Positions 45,364 to 54,918 are shown, counted from the stretch's first letter. The stretch: 64,000 bases of DNA from JAZKGA01 sp040386235 (GCA_040386235.1 JAZKGA010000001.1:1-64000), one strand, 5' to 3'. Notes: generated by a model not told the origin, from the sequence alone. Numbers and translations are program-made.

Positions 45364-47235
45364 TTACCAACGTGTGCCGAATTGCAGGCCGACCGTGACG
45401 CCGTTGTCTTTTTTCTTGAAATCGTCGCCAACAGTTTCCTGGACTTCATAGCCCAGGCGCCCTTCAACGAACATGCCTTTGAACGTGCCATTGCTGCTGT
45501 CGTTAAAATTATAACGCACACCGCCATTGATGGATGACCCGTTGATGTCATATTGACGGCCCGTATCGGTCATGTCCCATTTACCAGCAGCGGCACCGCC
45601 AACGATAGTCCATTTGTCGTCTACAGCGAAAGCCCCTTCAACATTTCCGTACGTACCCTTGGCATCAACACCCTTCAGGCTGTAATTACCAAGATCGGCA
45701 TAGACATCATTGACGATCATACCTGTAACTTCGACCCCACCGACATTTTTCAGTTCTGTACGATTAACATTGGCAGACAGGTCCCAACGGTCATTCGACC
45801 AGTCAAATCCAGCAAACAGGGTTGTGTTGGTTTGAGGCTTGCCATTAACCAGTTTAAAGTCAAATCCACATGGGCCGCACACTTCGGCGTTCAAATTACC
45901 GTAATTGAAACGGTCATATGTTGCGCCGACTTTACCGACCCAGTTGCTGCCTTTAAAAGCTGCTTCCACGCTTGCGTGCATCCCGTCGGTCCAACGATTT
46001 GAACCGGCACCATAATACTCATCCGTCACAGCAACTTTATCAGACGATCCCATGCGATCATTCACGCTTGGGTCCAAATAGTTTACGCGACCAGAAACCT
46101 GGAACGTATCGTTTGCCCAACCGGCATATACACCGGCGGCCAGAACATTGGTGGCCAAAGCAGGCTGCATAACCGCAAGCGTCGCAGAATCCGGCTTGGT
46201 TGCACCGTTAACCATGAAATTATCAACGCTGTTACCGGCGCCAGCCAACGGATCAATACCGCCCTGAACACCCAATTGCCAGCCATCGCCATTCGCCATT
46301 GTATTGGCGTTACCGATGAAGGAATAGAACGCTTGGGCACGACCCATGAAATCGGTGGTGTTGCCATCAATATTGGCCGCACCGCCGCCCAGGCGGGCCT
46401 GGAATTTGCCAGAGTCATTCGTATAAACAGTATCAACCGCGACAACCGAGTCACCGTTTGATGCATTTACAATCGCGCGACCGTCCCAGCCCTTATCTTC
46501 GCTCGTAACGTAATTCAACGCCAAACCGCCAATACCGACCTCGGCACCAGCATCACTGGTAACCACACGTGGCGCACCCATCAGGGCAGCAGCAGGTGCA
46601 GCTTCCACAATTGGGTCCACGACTGGTGGCGTAACAATTACAACGGGGTCAGCAATAGGCTCAGGCGTTGCAGCGACAACGTTTGTAATCGGTTCAACCG
46701 GAGACACGATAACAGGTGGCTGTTCAACATACGCACCCCAATCGCAAACCTTCGCAGCAACACGCAGAATTTTACGTGGATCGCCAGAAGATGCGCCCAA
46801 ACCAGAGACATGCGCGTTGCCAAATCCTTTTGGTGCAACAATGATCAGTTCATCGCCATCACGAACAGTATCAAGCTGAACCTGCATACGCTTGCCGCCT
46901 TCAATACCTTGGACGGGGATTGTAAAGACTTGGCCTTGTTGCAAGTTACCCGTATGGCCAGAAATATAGACTTTAGGAATGATGGAATGACCGTCGCGGG
47001 TTAGCTGGCCGTTAACCAGGGTTGTACCTTCCAACAGTTTGATAGGCAATGAAACAGTTGCATCGGTAACGCCTGTACCTGGCCCGCCTTTGGCGCCGCC
47101 CAACTGGCCACATTCAGCAGCATTTTCACAAATGACTTTTTTCTCTGCTGCATTTGCATCACTGACGGAAACAGCCAATGTTCCAGCTACTGTCATCAAT
47201 AATCCTGCGCCAATTTTATTCATTTGTGTTTTCAT
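45364..47235 (-). CDS. large outer-membrane beta-barrel protein with N-terminal domain and Pro/Val linker
   Basis: A predicted 623-residue secreted protein. The signal peptide is MKTQMNKIGAGLLMTVAGTL, cleaved near ANAAEKK. An N-terminal domain (about 31-165) contains a Gly-rich cysteine segment and beta strands. A Pro/Val/Ile-rich linker follows (about 172-220; PPVIVSPVEPIT and similar). A C-terminal barrel of alternating strands (about 230-623) ends in VTVGLQFGTRW, a membrane-assembly signal with terminal aromatic Trp. Function is unknown; porin-like or surface-display roles are possible. The ATG has a GGAGGG ribosome-binding site. Confidence 0.72.
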   Translation of the reverse strand: MKTQMNKIGAGLLMTVAGTLAVSVSDANAAEKKVICENAAECGQLGGAKGGPGTGVTDATVSLPIKLLEGTTLVNGQLTRDGHSIIPKVYISGHTGNLQQGQVFTIPVQGIEGGKRMQVQLDTVRDGDELIIVAPKGFGNAHVSGLGASSGDPRKILRVAAKVCDWGAYVEQPPVIVSPVEPITNVVAATPEPIADPVVIVTPPVVDPIVEAAPAAALMGAPRVVTSDAGAEVGIGGLALNYVTSEDKGWDGRAIVNASNGDSVVAVDTVYTNDSGKFQARLGGGAANIDGNTTDFMGRAQAFYSFIGNANTMANGDGWQLGVQGGIDPLAGAGNSVDNFMVNGATKPDSATLAVMQPALATNVLAAGVYAGWANDTFQVSGRVNYLDPSVNDRMGSSDKVAVTDEYYGAGSNRWTDGMHASVEAAFKGSNWVGKVGATYDRFNYGNLNAEVCGPCGFDFKLVNGKPQTNTTLFAGFDWSNDRWDLSANVNRTELKNVGGVEVTGMIVNDVYADLGNYSLKGVDAKGTYGNVEGAFAVDDKWTIVGGAAAGKWDMTDTGRQYDINGSSINGGVRYNFNDSSNGTFKGMFVEGRLGYEVQETVGDDFKKKDNGVTVGLQFGTRW

Positions 47236-47298
47236 TCTACGGCCCTCCGTCAAAGCCTTATTTATATTATTATGGTAAACTTAAAAATCTGTGAACTC

Positions 47299-47327
47299 AA
47301 TCTACACATTTCCAATTATAAATGCAA
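47299..47327 (-). promoter_or_regulatory. putative promoter of the outer-membrane barrel gene
   Basis: On the minus strand, TTGCAT (47322-47327) and TAGATT (47299-47304) are 17 bases apart, in AT-rich sequence, giving a leader of about 55 bases before the ATG. Confidence 0.4.
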
Positions 47328-47397
47328 CAAAAAATGTTTATGTTAATTAAAATCGGGTGGATGGAACCGTTTACCCTTCTCTGCTACACTTATATAT

Positions 47398-48159
47398 ATG
47401 AAGTGCCATTACCATGTCTCCCCCACGCCACAGGCCATACAGGCCGCTGCCGACCTGCAATCGACCCACCCTGACCACACGGCTGCGAACGCGACGCATC
47501 TGATTGTCGTGGGTGGCGATGGCACGTTATTACAGGCATTGCACCGGACTGATGCCGCACACCTGCCGATTTACGGCGTGCATATGGGAACCTTTGGTTT
47601 CCTGCTGAATCCGCCATTATCCGCGAACGCTTTGCCCGATTTGTTACAATCAGCTCAGCCGATTATCGTTCACCCTCTGGTCATGGATTGCACCACCGCT
47701 GATGGCCAAACACACCGCGCCAATGGTTATAACGACGTTTATTTAACCCGCCAGACACGCCAGACAGCGCATATCAAAATCAGCGTCGATGGGCAGGAAC
47801 GTATGGCGGACCTGACCGGAGACGGGCTTGTGATTGCCACACCCGCGGGCAGCACGGCTTATAACGCTTCCGCTGGCGGGCCAATTATCCCTCTGGGCAG
47901 TGATCTGCTGGCGCTGACGCCGATCAACCCGTTCCTGCCACGGCATTGGAAAGGCGCGCTTCTGCCCGCCATATCGCGCATTACACTTGATGTCTTGGAT
48001 CGGGATCATCGGCCCGTCAGTGCGACTGCGGATAATCAGGAAATCCGGAACGTCGCAAAAGTAGATGTGTATCAGGACATGGCGCAAAGCCGCCGCCTGC
48101 TGTTCAACCCCGATCACGCGCTGGAAGAACGGATTATCCGCGCTCAGTTCTTAGGATAA
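47398..48159 (+). CDS. nadK: NAD kinase
   Basis: The 253-residue kinase phosphorylates NAD+ to NADP+. The catalytic motif is VVGGDGTLLQAL with D41, followed by YGVHMGTFGFLLN. The second family motif is GDGLVIATPAGSTAYNASAGGP, and the ending has VSATADNQEIRNVAKVDV. It complements the transhydrogenase and NADP-isocitrate dehydrogenase in this window. Its end overlaps the convergent gcvPB by 16 bases. Confidence 0.94.
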   Translation: MKCHYHVSPTPQAIQAAADLQSTHPDHTAANATHLIVVGGDGTLLQALHRTDAAHLPIYGVHMGTFGFLLNPPLSANALPDLLQSAQPIIVHPLVMDCTTADGQTHRANGYNDVYLTRQTRQTAHIKISVDGQERMADLTGDGLVIATPAGSTAYNASAGGPIIPLGSDLLALTPINPFLPRHWKGALLPAISRITLDVLDRDHRPVSATADNQEIRNVAKVDVYQDMAQSRRLLFNPDHALEERIIRAQFLG

Positions 48160-49625
48160 CGTAACACAGGCTGGCGCGCTGCGCGCACCTCATCCAACCT
48201 GCGGCGCGGGGCGGAAATCGGATTGGCGCGCAGGATATCAGCCCCACCACTGACCGCCTGCAGCGCAATGTCTTTCATCACGGTGATAAAACGGTCCAAA
48301 TTGTCCTTGCTTTCGGTTTCGGTCGGTTCAATCAACATTGTGCCGGGAATGACAAGCGGGAAATACACGGTCATCGGATGAAACCCACGTTCAATAAGCG
48401 TCTTGGCAATATCCAAGGTCGTTACGCCACTGCCATCTTTCTGAATTTTATCCGTTAAAAGGCATTCATGCATGCATGGCACATCTGGGTACGGGACATG
48501 ATAATCGTTGCGCAGATGCGCCAGGATGTAATTTGCGTTTAAAACTGCGTCTGCGGACACCTGACGCAAACCATCCGCGCCGTGTGACAGCATGTAGGTC
48601 AGCGCCCGCACGTGCATGCCAAACTGCCCCTGAAATCCTTTCAGACGGCCCAGGTTTTCAGGGCGATCGTTATCCTCTTCAAGCCGGTAAACATCGTTGT
48701 CACGGACCACAACAGGCATCGGCATATACGGCTGTAATGCGTTCGTGACGCAAATAGGGCCGGACCCAGGCCCGCCGCCGCCATGCGGGGTTGAAAATGT
48801 CTTGTGCAAATTGATATGCATCACATCCACGCCAAAATCCGCCGGGCGCACACGCCCCACCAGCGCGTTGAAATTCGCCCCATCGCAATAAAAATAAGCA
48901 CCCACGTCGTGCAGGGCGGCAGCAATCTCTATAATCTCCCGCTCAAACAACCCGCATGTATTGGGGTTCGTCACCATCATCGCGGCCACGTCATGGCCAT
49001 CGCCCAAGGCCTCACGGAACGCGGCCAGCGTTACGCATCCGGTGCCTTTAGTGGAAATAACGCGCACCTGATACCCGCACATAACAGCCGTGGCGGGATT
49101 GGTGCCATGGGCAGAATCGGGAATCAGCACGACTTTTTTGTGCGTGTGACCTTTTGCATCATGGGCGCGACGGATCGTCAGCATCCCGGCCAGTTCACCA
49201 TGCGCCCCAGCGGCGGGGGTCAGACACACACCGGGCAAGCCCGTTAATTCCCCTAACCAATGCTGTAATTCGTACATGGCCTGCAACGCGCCCTGTACCG
49301 TCGTCGCGGGTTGCATCGGATGAATGGCAGAAAAGCCTGGAAAGCGTGCGATACGTTCATTCAGGCGCGGATTATGCTTCATCGTGCATGACCCCAGCGG
49401 GAAAAAGCCGCTATCAATCGCGTAATTCTTGGTGGACAGACGCACAAAATGCCGGACGACTTGCGGCTCTTTTAATTGCGGCAGCCCGATTGTATCGCGT
49501 AATTCCAGACCCGTCCGCACCTGGAATTGAGGGCAGTCGGGCAAATCGACACCGCTGCCATCCGCCTGGCCCAATTCCCACAGCAAGGGCTCATCATAAT
49601 TCAGCGCGCGATTGTGATCGGTCAT
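48144..49625 (-). CDS. gcvPB: glycine dehydrogenase (decarboxylating) subunit 2
   Basis: The 493-residue beta subunit of the two-subunit P-protein carries the PLP lysine in MHINLHKTFSTPHGGGGPG. Other motifs are GSCTMKHNPRLNE and PDSAHGTNPATAVMCGYQV. With GcvPA it decarboxylates glycine and passes the aminomethyl group to the lipoyl arm of GcvH. It is the last gene of the purC-gcv operon, overlapping the DDAH-like gene by 4 bases (ATGA). Confidence 0.95.
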   Translation of the reverse strand: MTDHNRALNYDEPLLWELGQADGSGVDLPDCPQFQVRTGLELRDTIGLPQLKEPQVVRHFVRLSTKNYAIDSGFFPLGSCTMKHNPRLNERIARFPGFSAIHPMQPATTVQGALQAMYELQHWLGELTGLPGVCLTPAAGAHGELAGMLTIRRAHDAKGHTHKKVVLIPDSAHGTNPATAVMCGYQVRVISTKGTGCVTLAAFREALGDGHDVAAMMVTNPNTCGLFEREIIEIAAALHDVGAYFYCDGANFNALVGRVRPADFGVDVMHINLHKTFSTPHGGGGPGSGPICVTNALQPYMPMPVVVRDNDVYRLEEDNDRPENLGRLKGFQGQFGMHVRALTYMLSHGADGLRQVSADAVLNANYILAHLRNDYHVPYPDVPCMHECLLTDKIQKDGSGVTTLDIAKTLIERGFHPMTVYFPLVIPGTMLIEPTETESKDNLDRFITVMKDIALQAVSGGADILRANPISAPRRRLDEVRAARQPVLRYPKN

Positions 49626-50518
49626 GCGTTATCTCCCAGATGCAATGGATTGGTCAGGCAGTGGACACCGCCGCCGCATTGAATAAATTGGCCGACATCG
49701 ACCGGTAAAACAGTGTAACCACATTTCTCTAATGCCTGCCGCAAGGTATCGCTGATCAACGACGTTACCAAGGTATCAGGGGTCGCAGCAATGATGTTAC
49801 AGGCCAGCGCATACGCGTCTTCTTTGTCCACCACAATCATCTGCGCCGGTGGAATCATCGTTTTGACGACGTCCCATGACTGCGGCTGCAGCCCTTCGGG
49901 CCAGACCATGACATGGCCATTAGGCAAGGGAGAAAAACACGTATCCAAATGAAAGAACGGTCGTTTAACCGCCAGGGATGTAACAGGCATATCAAAAAAC
50001 GTGGCCAATTCTGCGTGCGCGCGGTGGTCGGTCCGGCCACCAGCCCGGGATGGGTCCACAGTGTATCCCGCCCACAAACAGCCCCGATGCGGGTCATACA
50101 GAATATCGCCAGACCCTTCGCAGGCAAATGCGGCATTGGCCACGCGCATCTTATCGCCCCACAGGGCTGTTAAACCGGCGCGGCGATGCGTTGTTTCTAC
50201 CTGGCGTGGCACATTGGCAAACTGGCTTAATATCACATGGGGATGCCCGTCGCGCCACAGGGTGACGGACGCGTCGGCGGTAAAGGCGCCGTCAATCGCC
50301 CCTGGCAATGGCGGCAAATAAGAGATCAGCGCCCCGGTTTGCAGCAACGTATCGCGTAACGCGGTCCATTGATCCTGTGCTGTCACAATAAAAGCTGCGG
50401 GATCGCGCGTGTATGATTCATGATTGCGCCTAGAAAAATCATTGGCGGGTTCATCGCCTGCCTCTGGCATGCCCAGATAGTCCGGCGGCGACATCAGGAA
50501 ATGCGACGGTCGCTTCAT
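49622..50518 (-). CDS. amidinotransferase / dimethylarginine dimethylaminohydrolase-like protein
   Basis: The 298-residue protein has the pentein-fold hallmarks of DDAH and arginine-deiminase-related enzymes. These are an acidic substrate stretch (FACEGSGDILYD), the catalytic His in VKRPFFHLDTCFSPL and the C-terminal nucleophile in GGGVHCLTNPLHL (about C287). Such enzymes act on guanidino compounds (arginine, methylarginine, glycine amidination). It overlaps gcvPA and gcvPB by 4 bases on both sides, so it is translationally coupled inside the glycine cleavage operon. The exact substrate is unknown; a guanidino compound linked to glycine or arginine is only an inference. Confidence 0.78.
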   Translation of the reverse strand: MKRPSHFLMSPPDYLGMPEAGDEPANDFSRRNHESYTRDPAAFIVTAQDQWTALRDTLLQTGALISYLPPLPGAIDGAFTADASVTLWRDGHPHVILSQFANVPRQVETTHRRAGLTALWGDKMRVANAAFACEGSGDILYDPHRGCLWAGYTVDPSRAGGRTDHRAHAELATFFDMPVTSLAVKRPFFHLDTCFSPLPNGHVMVWPEGLQPQSWDVVKTMIPPAQMIVVDKEDAYALACNIIAATPDTLVTSLISDTLRQALEKCGYTVLPVDVGQFIQCGGGVHCLTNPLHLGDNA

Positions 50519-51804
50519 TCGTTCAGAACCTTGGCCAGCGCATCACGAAACGCAGCAATATCGGTTTCACTGACCATCTCAGTCGCCGCGATCAGCAGGT
50601 CATTCGGCCCGACAACCAATCCTGCAATGATATTGTGCGCCTGTAACAACGCGTCTGTGACCTGTTGGGCCGGACGGGGCAGCGTTAGGGTGAATTCATT
50701 GAAAAATGTCTGTGTCTTTAACGTCACACCCGGTAACGATGTCAATGCGTCCGCCAGCGCACAGGCCCGCGCGTGGTTCAGCATCGCCAGGTTGCGAAAC
50801 CCAGCCTCACCCAGCAGGGCCATATGAACGGTGAAGGCCAGCGCGCACAGGCCCTGGTTGGTACAGATATTCGATGTCGCCTTATCGCGGCGGATGTGCT
50901 GTTCACGCGTGCTTAGCGTCAAAACGTAAGATTTCCGTCCGTCGACATCGACTGTTTCGCCGCATAATCGGCCTGGCATTTGCCGTACGTAATCCTGACC
51001 ACAGGCGAAAAACCCTAGATGCGGGCCGCCGAAACTCATCGGCAGGCCGACGGATTGCGCTTCTCCACAGACGATATCGGCCAAAGCCGGTGCGGGCAAC
51101 AAGCCCAGGGATACGATCTCCGTCACCACGACGATCAGTTTTGCGCCAACCGCATCACATCGCGCACGATAGGCTTCGTAGGCATGTGGTTGACCGAAGA
51201 AATCAGGAGATTGTACAATAAGGGCGGCTGTATCCGTATCCTCACCCGCATCTGTCAGCACCGTGACCTCCAGTGGCGCAAGATAGGTGTCGAGTACCTC
51301 GCGATACTGGGGATGCAACGGGGTGGCGATAACGATTTTACGCTTTTCCGTCAGGCGCATCGCCATCAGCGCGGCTTCGGCCAACGCCGTAGCACCATCA
51401 TAAAGCGACGCATTGGCGATATCCTGCGCCGTCACTTGCGCGATCATTGTTTGGTATTCGAATATCACCTGCAACGTGCCTTGGGCGATTTCCGGCTGGT
51501 ATGGCGTATAGGCCGTCATAAATTCCGAACGCTGGATAATGTAATCGACGCTGGCCGGTACATGGTGATGATAACATCCGGCGCCCAGGAAAAATGGCCC
51601 CTTTCCGGCTGCGCGATTGCGGGCAGCCAGCGCAGCCATTTGCTGTTCAACAGCCATCTCCCCTTGATAGGACGGCAAGTCAAACGCGGCGTCATGACGG
51701 GCAGCTTTCGGCACATCCCGGTATAAATCATCTACGCTTTTCACACCGATATCGGCCAGCATATCGGCCCGGTCTTGACGCGTCAGAGGCAGATAACGAT
51801 GCAT
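50515..51804 (-). CDS. gcvPA: glycine dehydrogenase (decarboxylating) subunit 1
   Basis: The 429-residue alpha subunit of the P-protein has MHRYLPLTRQDRADMLADIGV at the N-terminus, FLGAGCYHHHVPASVDYI, EFMTAYTPYQPEIAQGTLQ and YDGATALAEAALM. The PLP lysine is on GcvPB, and both are needed for activity. It starts 4 bases after the gcvH stop. Confidence 0.95.
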   Translation of the reverse strand: MHRYLPLTRQDRADMLADIGVKSVDDLYRDVPKAARHDAAFDLPSYQGEMAVEQQMAALAARNRAAGKGPFFLGAGCYHHHVPASVDYIIQRSEFMTAYTPYQPEIAQGTLQVIFEYQTMIAQVTAQDIANASLYDGATALAEAALMAMRLTEKRKIVIATPLHPQYREVLDTYLAPLEVTVLTDAGEDTDTAALIVQSPDFFGQPHAYEAYRARCDAVGAKLIVVVTEIVSLGLLPAPALADIVCGEAQSVGLPMSFGGPHLGFFACGQDYVRQMPGRLCGETVDVDGRKSYVLTLSTREQHIRRDKATSNICTNQGLCALAFTVHMALLGEAGFRNLAMLNHARACALADALTSLPGVTLKTQTFFNEFTLTLPRPAQQVTDALLQAHNIIAGLVVGPNDLLIAATEMVSETDIAAFRDALAKVLNE

Positions 51805-51808
51805 TCGC

Positions 51809-52183
51809 TTATAATCCCTTCACATAGGATTGATAAGCCGTGTCATCCATCAGCTGGGATAAATCAGAGCCACTTTCAGGGCGCAAGGCAATGATCCAGC
51901 CTGTATCCGGATTTTGACCCAATTGATCCAGCGCATCGGCCAGGCCCGTATTCACGTCTGCGACTTCGCCCGCGATTGGCGTGTATATCTCACTCGCGGC
52001 CTTCACGGATTCGATCACTGCGAAATGCCCGCCTTTGGTAATCGTTTTACCAACTTTCGGCAGGTCCAAATACACCAGGTCGCCCAGCGCATCGCGCGCG
52101 TAGTCCGTAATTCCAATACGAACCGTCCCGTCTTCCTGTCCCTGAACCCATTCGTGGTCCTTGGTGTATCGCAATTGGGTCAT
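51809..52183 (-). CDS. gcvH: glycine cleavage system H protein
   Basis: The 124-residue lipoyl carrier has K61 in AVIESVKAASEIYTP as the lipoylation site, within a small barrel fold (RIGITDYARDALGDLVYLDLP). It shuttles the aminomethyl intermediate between P, T and L proteins. The ATG has a GAAGGAGAAAG ribosome-binding site and overlaps the gcvT stop by 4 bases. A longer frame inside gcvT is rejected. Confidence 0.96.
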   Translation of the reverse strand: MTQLRYTKDHEWVQGQEDGTVRIGITDYARDALGDLVYLDLPKVGKTITKGGHFAVIESVKAASEIYTPIAGEVADVNTGLADALDQLGQNPDTGWIIALRPESGSDLSQLMDDTAYQSYVKGL

Positions 52184-53286
52184 AGGGCTTTCTCCTTCGT
52201 CTTTGTTTTGGCTGGCATAAAAGCCTGGCGGGTAATACGTGCGGGGATGACTCTGTCGCGCACCACAACACAAACATGCTGCCCCTCCTGGGCCAAAGCC
52301 GGCGTCACGTAACCCAGCGCAATCGCCTGTTGCAGGCTGGGGGAAAATCCACCACTGGTGATGCTGCCGATCTGATTATTGTCGCTGTCGGTGATGATGG
52401 CACCTTCGCGGGCCACCCCTTTTTCCAGTAATGTCAGGCCCACGCGGATACGCTTTACACCGTCCCGCATTTCATGCCGCAATCGCGCGGCGCCGATGCA
52501 AACTGGTTCCGTCTTGCGCATCACCCATTGCAGACCGGCTTCAAGCGGCGATGTCGTGTCGTCAATCTCATGCCCATACAGGCAATACTGCATTTCCAGG
52601 CGCAACGTGTCGCGCGCCGCAAGTCCAATCGGCTTCACACGCGGATCCATCAGCAAATCCTGCCAAACTTTGTTGGCCTGATCCTGCGGGATGCTGATCT
52701 CAAAACCATCTTCGCCGGTATAGCCCAGGCGGCTGATATACACCTCACCCACTATGCGCATCCGCATGTAAGGCAGGTCAGTGGTATCGAGGCCCATAAC
52801 ATCGCGCACAACCGCCGCGGCCTGCGGTCCCTGTAATGCCAGCAAGGCACGGCTGTCCAATATCTGCATCGTCATGCCAGCAGTCACATGGGATGTAATC
52901 CAGGCAATATCCTTGTCCTTACATCCAGCGTTCAAGACGATAAAGGCCTCAGTTTCACCCCACCGCGTTACGATCATATCGTCGATAATGCCGCCCTGTT
53001 CATTCATTAATACGGTATATTTGGCGGCCATCGGTGATAAGGATTTAAAAACAGAGGGCGTCAAGCGTTCCAGCAGGTCAAATACCCCTTCGCCACGCAA
53101 GACAATCTGACCCATATGCGACACATCGAACAGGCCAGCCTGCGCCCGCGTCCAAAGATGTTCCTGCATCACCCCGTCCGCGTAATAAAGCGGCATGTCG
53201 TATCCGGCAAAGCCTCCCATCTTGGCACCCAACGATACGTGGGCGGCGTGAAGGGGCGTCTGGCGCAGATCGGGGATGGGATTCAT
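52180..53286 (-). CDS. gcvT: glycine cleavage system aminomethyltransferase (T protein)
   Basis: The 368-residue T protein transfers the one-carbon unit to tetrahydrofolate, releasing ammonia. It has TPLHAAHVSLGAKMGGFAGYDMPL, FDVSHMGQIVLRG, YTVLMNEQGGIIDDMIVTRW and YTGEDGFEISIP, with the C-terminal barrel GLTLLEKGVAREGA and ITSGGFSPSLQQAIALGYV. The start codon overlaps the purC stop by one base (TGATG) and has a GGAAGG ribosome-binding site. Confidence 0.95.
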   Translation of the reverse strand: MNPIPDLRQTPLHAAHVSLGAKMGGFAGYDMPLYYADGVMQEHLWTRAQAGLFDVSHMGQIVLRGEGVFDLLERLTPSVFKSLSPMAAKYTVLMNEQGGIIDDMIVTRWGETEAFIVLNAGCKDKDIAWITSHVTAGMTMQILDSRALLALQGPQAAAVVRDVMGLDTTDLPYMRMRIVGEVYISRLGYTGEDGFEISIPQDQANKVWQDLLMDPRVKPIGLAARDTLRLEMQYCLYGHEIDDTTSPLEAGLQWVMRKTEPVCIGAARLRHEMRDGVKRIRVGLTLLEKGVAREGAIITDSDNNQIGSITSGGFSPSLQQAIALGYVTPALAQEGQHVCVVVRDRVIPARITRQAFMPAKTKTKEKAL

Positions 53287-54194
53287 CAGACCTTCCACGG
53301 TTTGGATGGTGGTGTTTTAGAGACAGAGCGCAGTTTGCGCCGCTGCGACAACTCATTTTCAATAGATTCGAGCGAGGCAGCAATTTGCTCATCCACATTA
53401 CCGCCCTGAATGATGCCGGTATCGGGCACCAGGCCAAGGCGCTTCGCAACTTCCTGATACGCTTCAATCATACCCGTACCATCCGGTTTCGTGGCGGATG
53501 ATTTGTCGAATTTCTGCCCTGTTTTCATGTCCCAGATGCGGCATGTGTCGGGTGATATTTCATCGGACAGCAGGATGTAAAGCTCGTCATACTCACCGAA
53601 TAACCGGCCAAATTCCAAACGGAAATCGATCAGTGTCAGACCCACGCCGGCAAACATGCCAGACAGGTAATCATTCACGCGCCAGGCCATCATGCCCATC
53701 TCATCAATTTCCATGGGATCGGCCCAGCCAAAGGCAAAAATCTGGTCTTCGGTAATCTGGGGGTTACCCAGTTCAGCATTGATCAGGTTAAATTCAATCA
53801 ACGGGCGGGGTAAAACTGTCCCTTCCTTAATACCCAGGCGGCGCGACAGGGCCCCAGCTGCGACATTGCGCACTGTCAGAGTAATTGGCACCGGCTCAAC
53901 TTTTCTGACCAGCTGCTCACGCATATTGATCGACCGGATGAAGTATGTGGGGATTCCCATTGATTCCAGACGGGTCATCAGATGGGCGGAAATGCGATTG
54001 TTTAACACGCCCTTGCCCGCCAGCGTCAGCGGCAGCTTGTTATTATCCGTAGATGCAGCGACCGCCAAAGGCGAAGATGGAACGTCATCCTTGAAGTACT
54101 GCACAAACGTGCTGGCATCCGGACCTTCGTATAGAACCTTACCCGGACCTTCGTGCAATTTCTTCCGCCGACCAAAAAATCGTTCCAGACCCAT
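53286..54194 (-). CDS. purC: phosphoribosylaminoimidazole-succinocarboxamide synthase
   Basis: The predicted 302-residue SAICAR synthetase joins CAIR and aspartate in purine synthesis. Features are KLHEGPGKVLYEGPD at the N-terminus, LNNRISAHLMTRLESMGIPT, VRNVAAGALSRRLG, LIDFRLEFGRLFG and DEISPDTCRIWDMKTGQKFDK. A roughly 50-residue C-terminal extension is present relative to the shortest forms. It is the first gene of a six-gene transcript with the gcv genes. The ATG is used; a GTG 9 bases upstream has a closer ribosome-binding site and is possible. Confidence 0.93.
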   Translation of the reverse strand: MGLERFFGRRKKLHEGPGKVLYEGPDASTFVQYFKDDVPSSPLAVAASTDNNKLPLTLAGKGVLNNRISAHLMTRLESMGIPTYFIRSINMREQLVRKVEPVPITLTVRNVAAGALSRRLGIKEGTVLPRPLIEFNLINAELGNPQITEDQIFAFGWADPMEIDEMGMMAWRVNDYLSGMFAGVGLTLIDFRLEFGRLFGEYDELYILLSDEISPDTCRIWDMKTGQKFDKSSATKPDGTGMIEAYQEVAKRLGLVPDTGIIQGGNVDEQIAASLESIENELSQRRKLRSVSKTPPSKPWKV

Positions 54195-54305
54195 GCCAGC
54201 CACTCGCCTTTTCTTGAATTCTACCTATATTTTGCTTATGTATCATGCGTAACATAGCACCACAATACAAGAAGCACAGCCCGCCTTTGAAAGGAATTCA
54301 CAATC

Positions 54306-54629
54306 ATGACCCAATTTGACACCCACCGCAAAGGGGCAGAAGCGCATTACGCAATGGGTCAGGAAGCCCGATTCAGAATCGAAGCACGCACCGCAAAACT
54401 GGCGGCACAATGGCTGGCTGATAAAATGGGACTAACCGGGGATGCTGTTGCCGCTTACCTGCAAAGCGTAATTGCGGCGAATATGGCGGAAAGCGGATTG
54501 GATGATCTGCAGGAAAAACTGGTCGCCGACAGCGCGGCGCATGGCCTGGATATCAGCGAAGATGCGATTGCCGCAGAAATTGCGCGCTGCCTGCGTCAGG
54601 CAACAGATGAATTAAAGCCAACGGCCTAA
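54306..54629 (+). CDS. DUF1476 protein (F1-ATPase inhibitor zeta subunit family)
   Basis: A 107-residue helical protein with family signatures: FDTHRKGAEAHYAMGQEARFRIEAR, AAQWLADKMGLTGDAVAAYLQSV, and an acidic C-terminal helix. In Paracoccus the homologue is the zeta subunit that inhibits F1-ATPase hydrolysis. Divergent placement beside purC and next to bolA and grxD is the usual alphaproteobacterial neighbourhood. Confidence 0.9.
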   Translation: MTQFDTHRKGAEAHYAMGQEARFRIEARTAKLAAQWLADKMGLTGDAVAAYLQSVIAANMAESGLDDLQEKLVADSAAHGLDISEDAIAAEIARCLRQATDELKPTA

Positions 54630-54642
54630 AGGGATAGCGATA

Positions 54643-54885
54643 ATGGGAATTGAACATCAGGATTTAGAGACACGTTTGCGGACGGCCTTCCCCCAGGCGG
54701 ATATCGCCGTAACAGATCTGGCCGGCGATAATGAACATTACGCTGCCAAGATCACCTGTGCCAGCTTTGCCGGATTAAATCGGGTCCAGCAGCACCAGCG
54801 TGTTTACGCCGCCATCGGCGCAGGCATGGGCACAGAACTGCACGCTTTGCAATTGACGACCGGCGTGCCAGCCGATACGTTGTAA
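54643..54885 (+). CDS. BolA family protein
   Basis: An 80-residue protein of BolA fold. It has LETRLRTAFPQADIAVTDLAGDNEHYAAKI and FAGLNRVQQHQRVYAAIGAGMGTELHALQL, including the conserved His pair near the loop. It forms iron-sulfur complexes with the monothiol glutaredoxin encoded 33 bases downstream. Confidence 0.93.
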   Translation: MGIEHQDLETRLRTAFPQADIAVTDLAGDNEHYAAKITCASFAGLNRVQQHQRVYAAIGAGMGTELHALQLTTGVPADTL

Positions 54886-54918
54886 TCCATTCATTTAGAC
54901 ATAAGGACCTTAACATTC

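Noticed and set aside
54195..54305. Glycine riboswitch upstream of the purC-gcv operon
   Set aside because: The 111 bases between purC and DUF1476 are too short and show no paired glycine aptamer structure.
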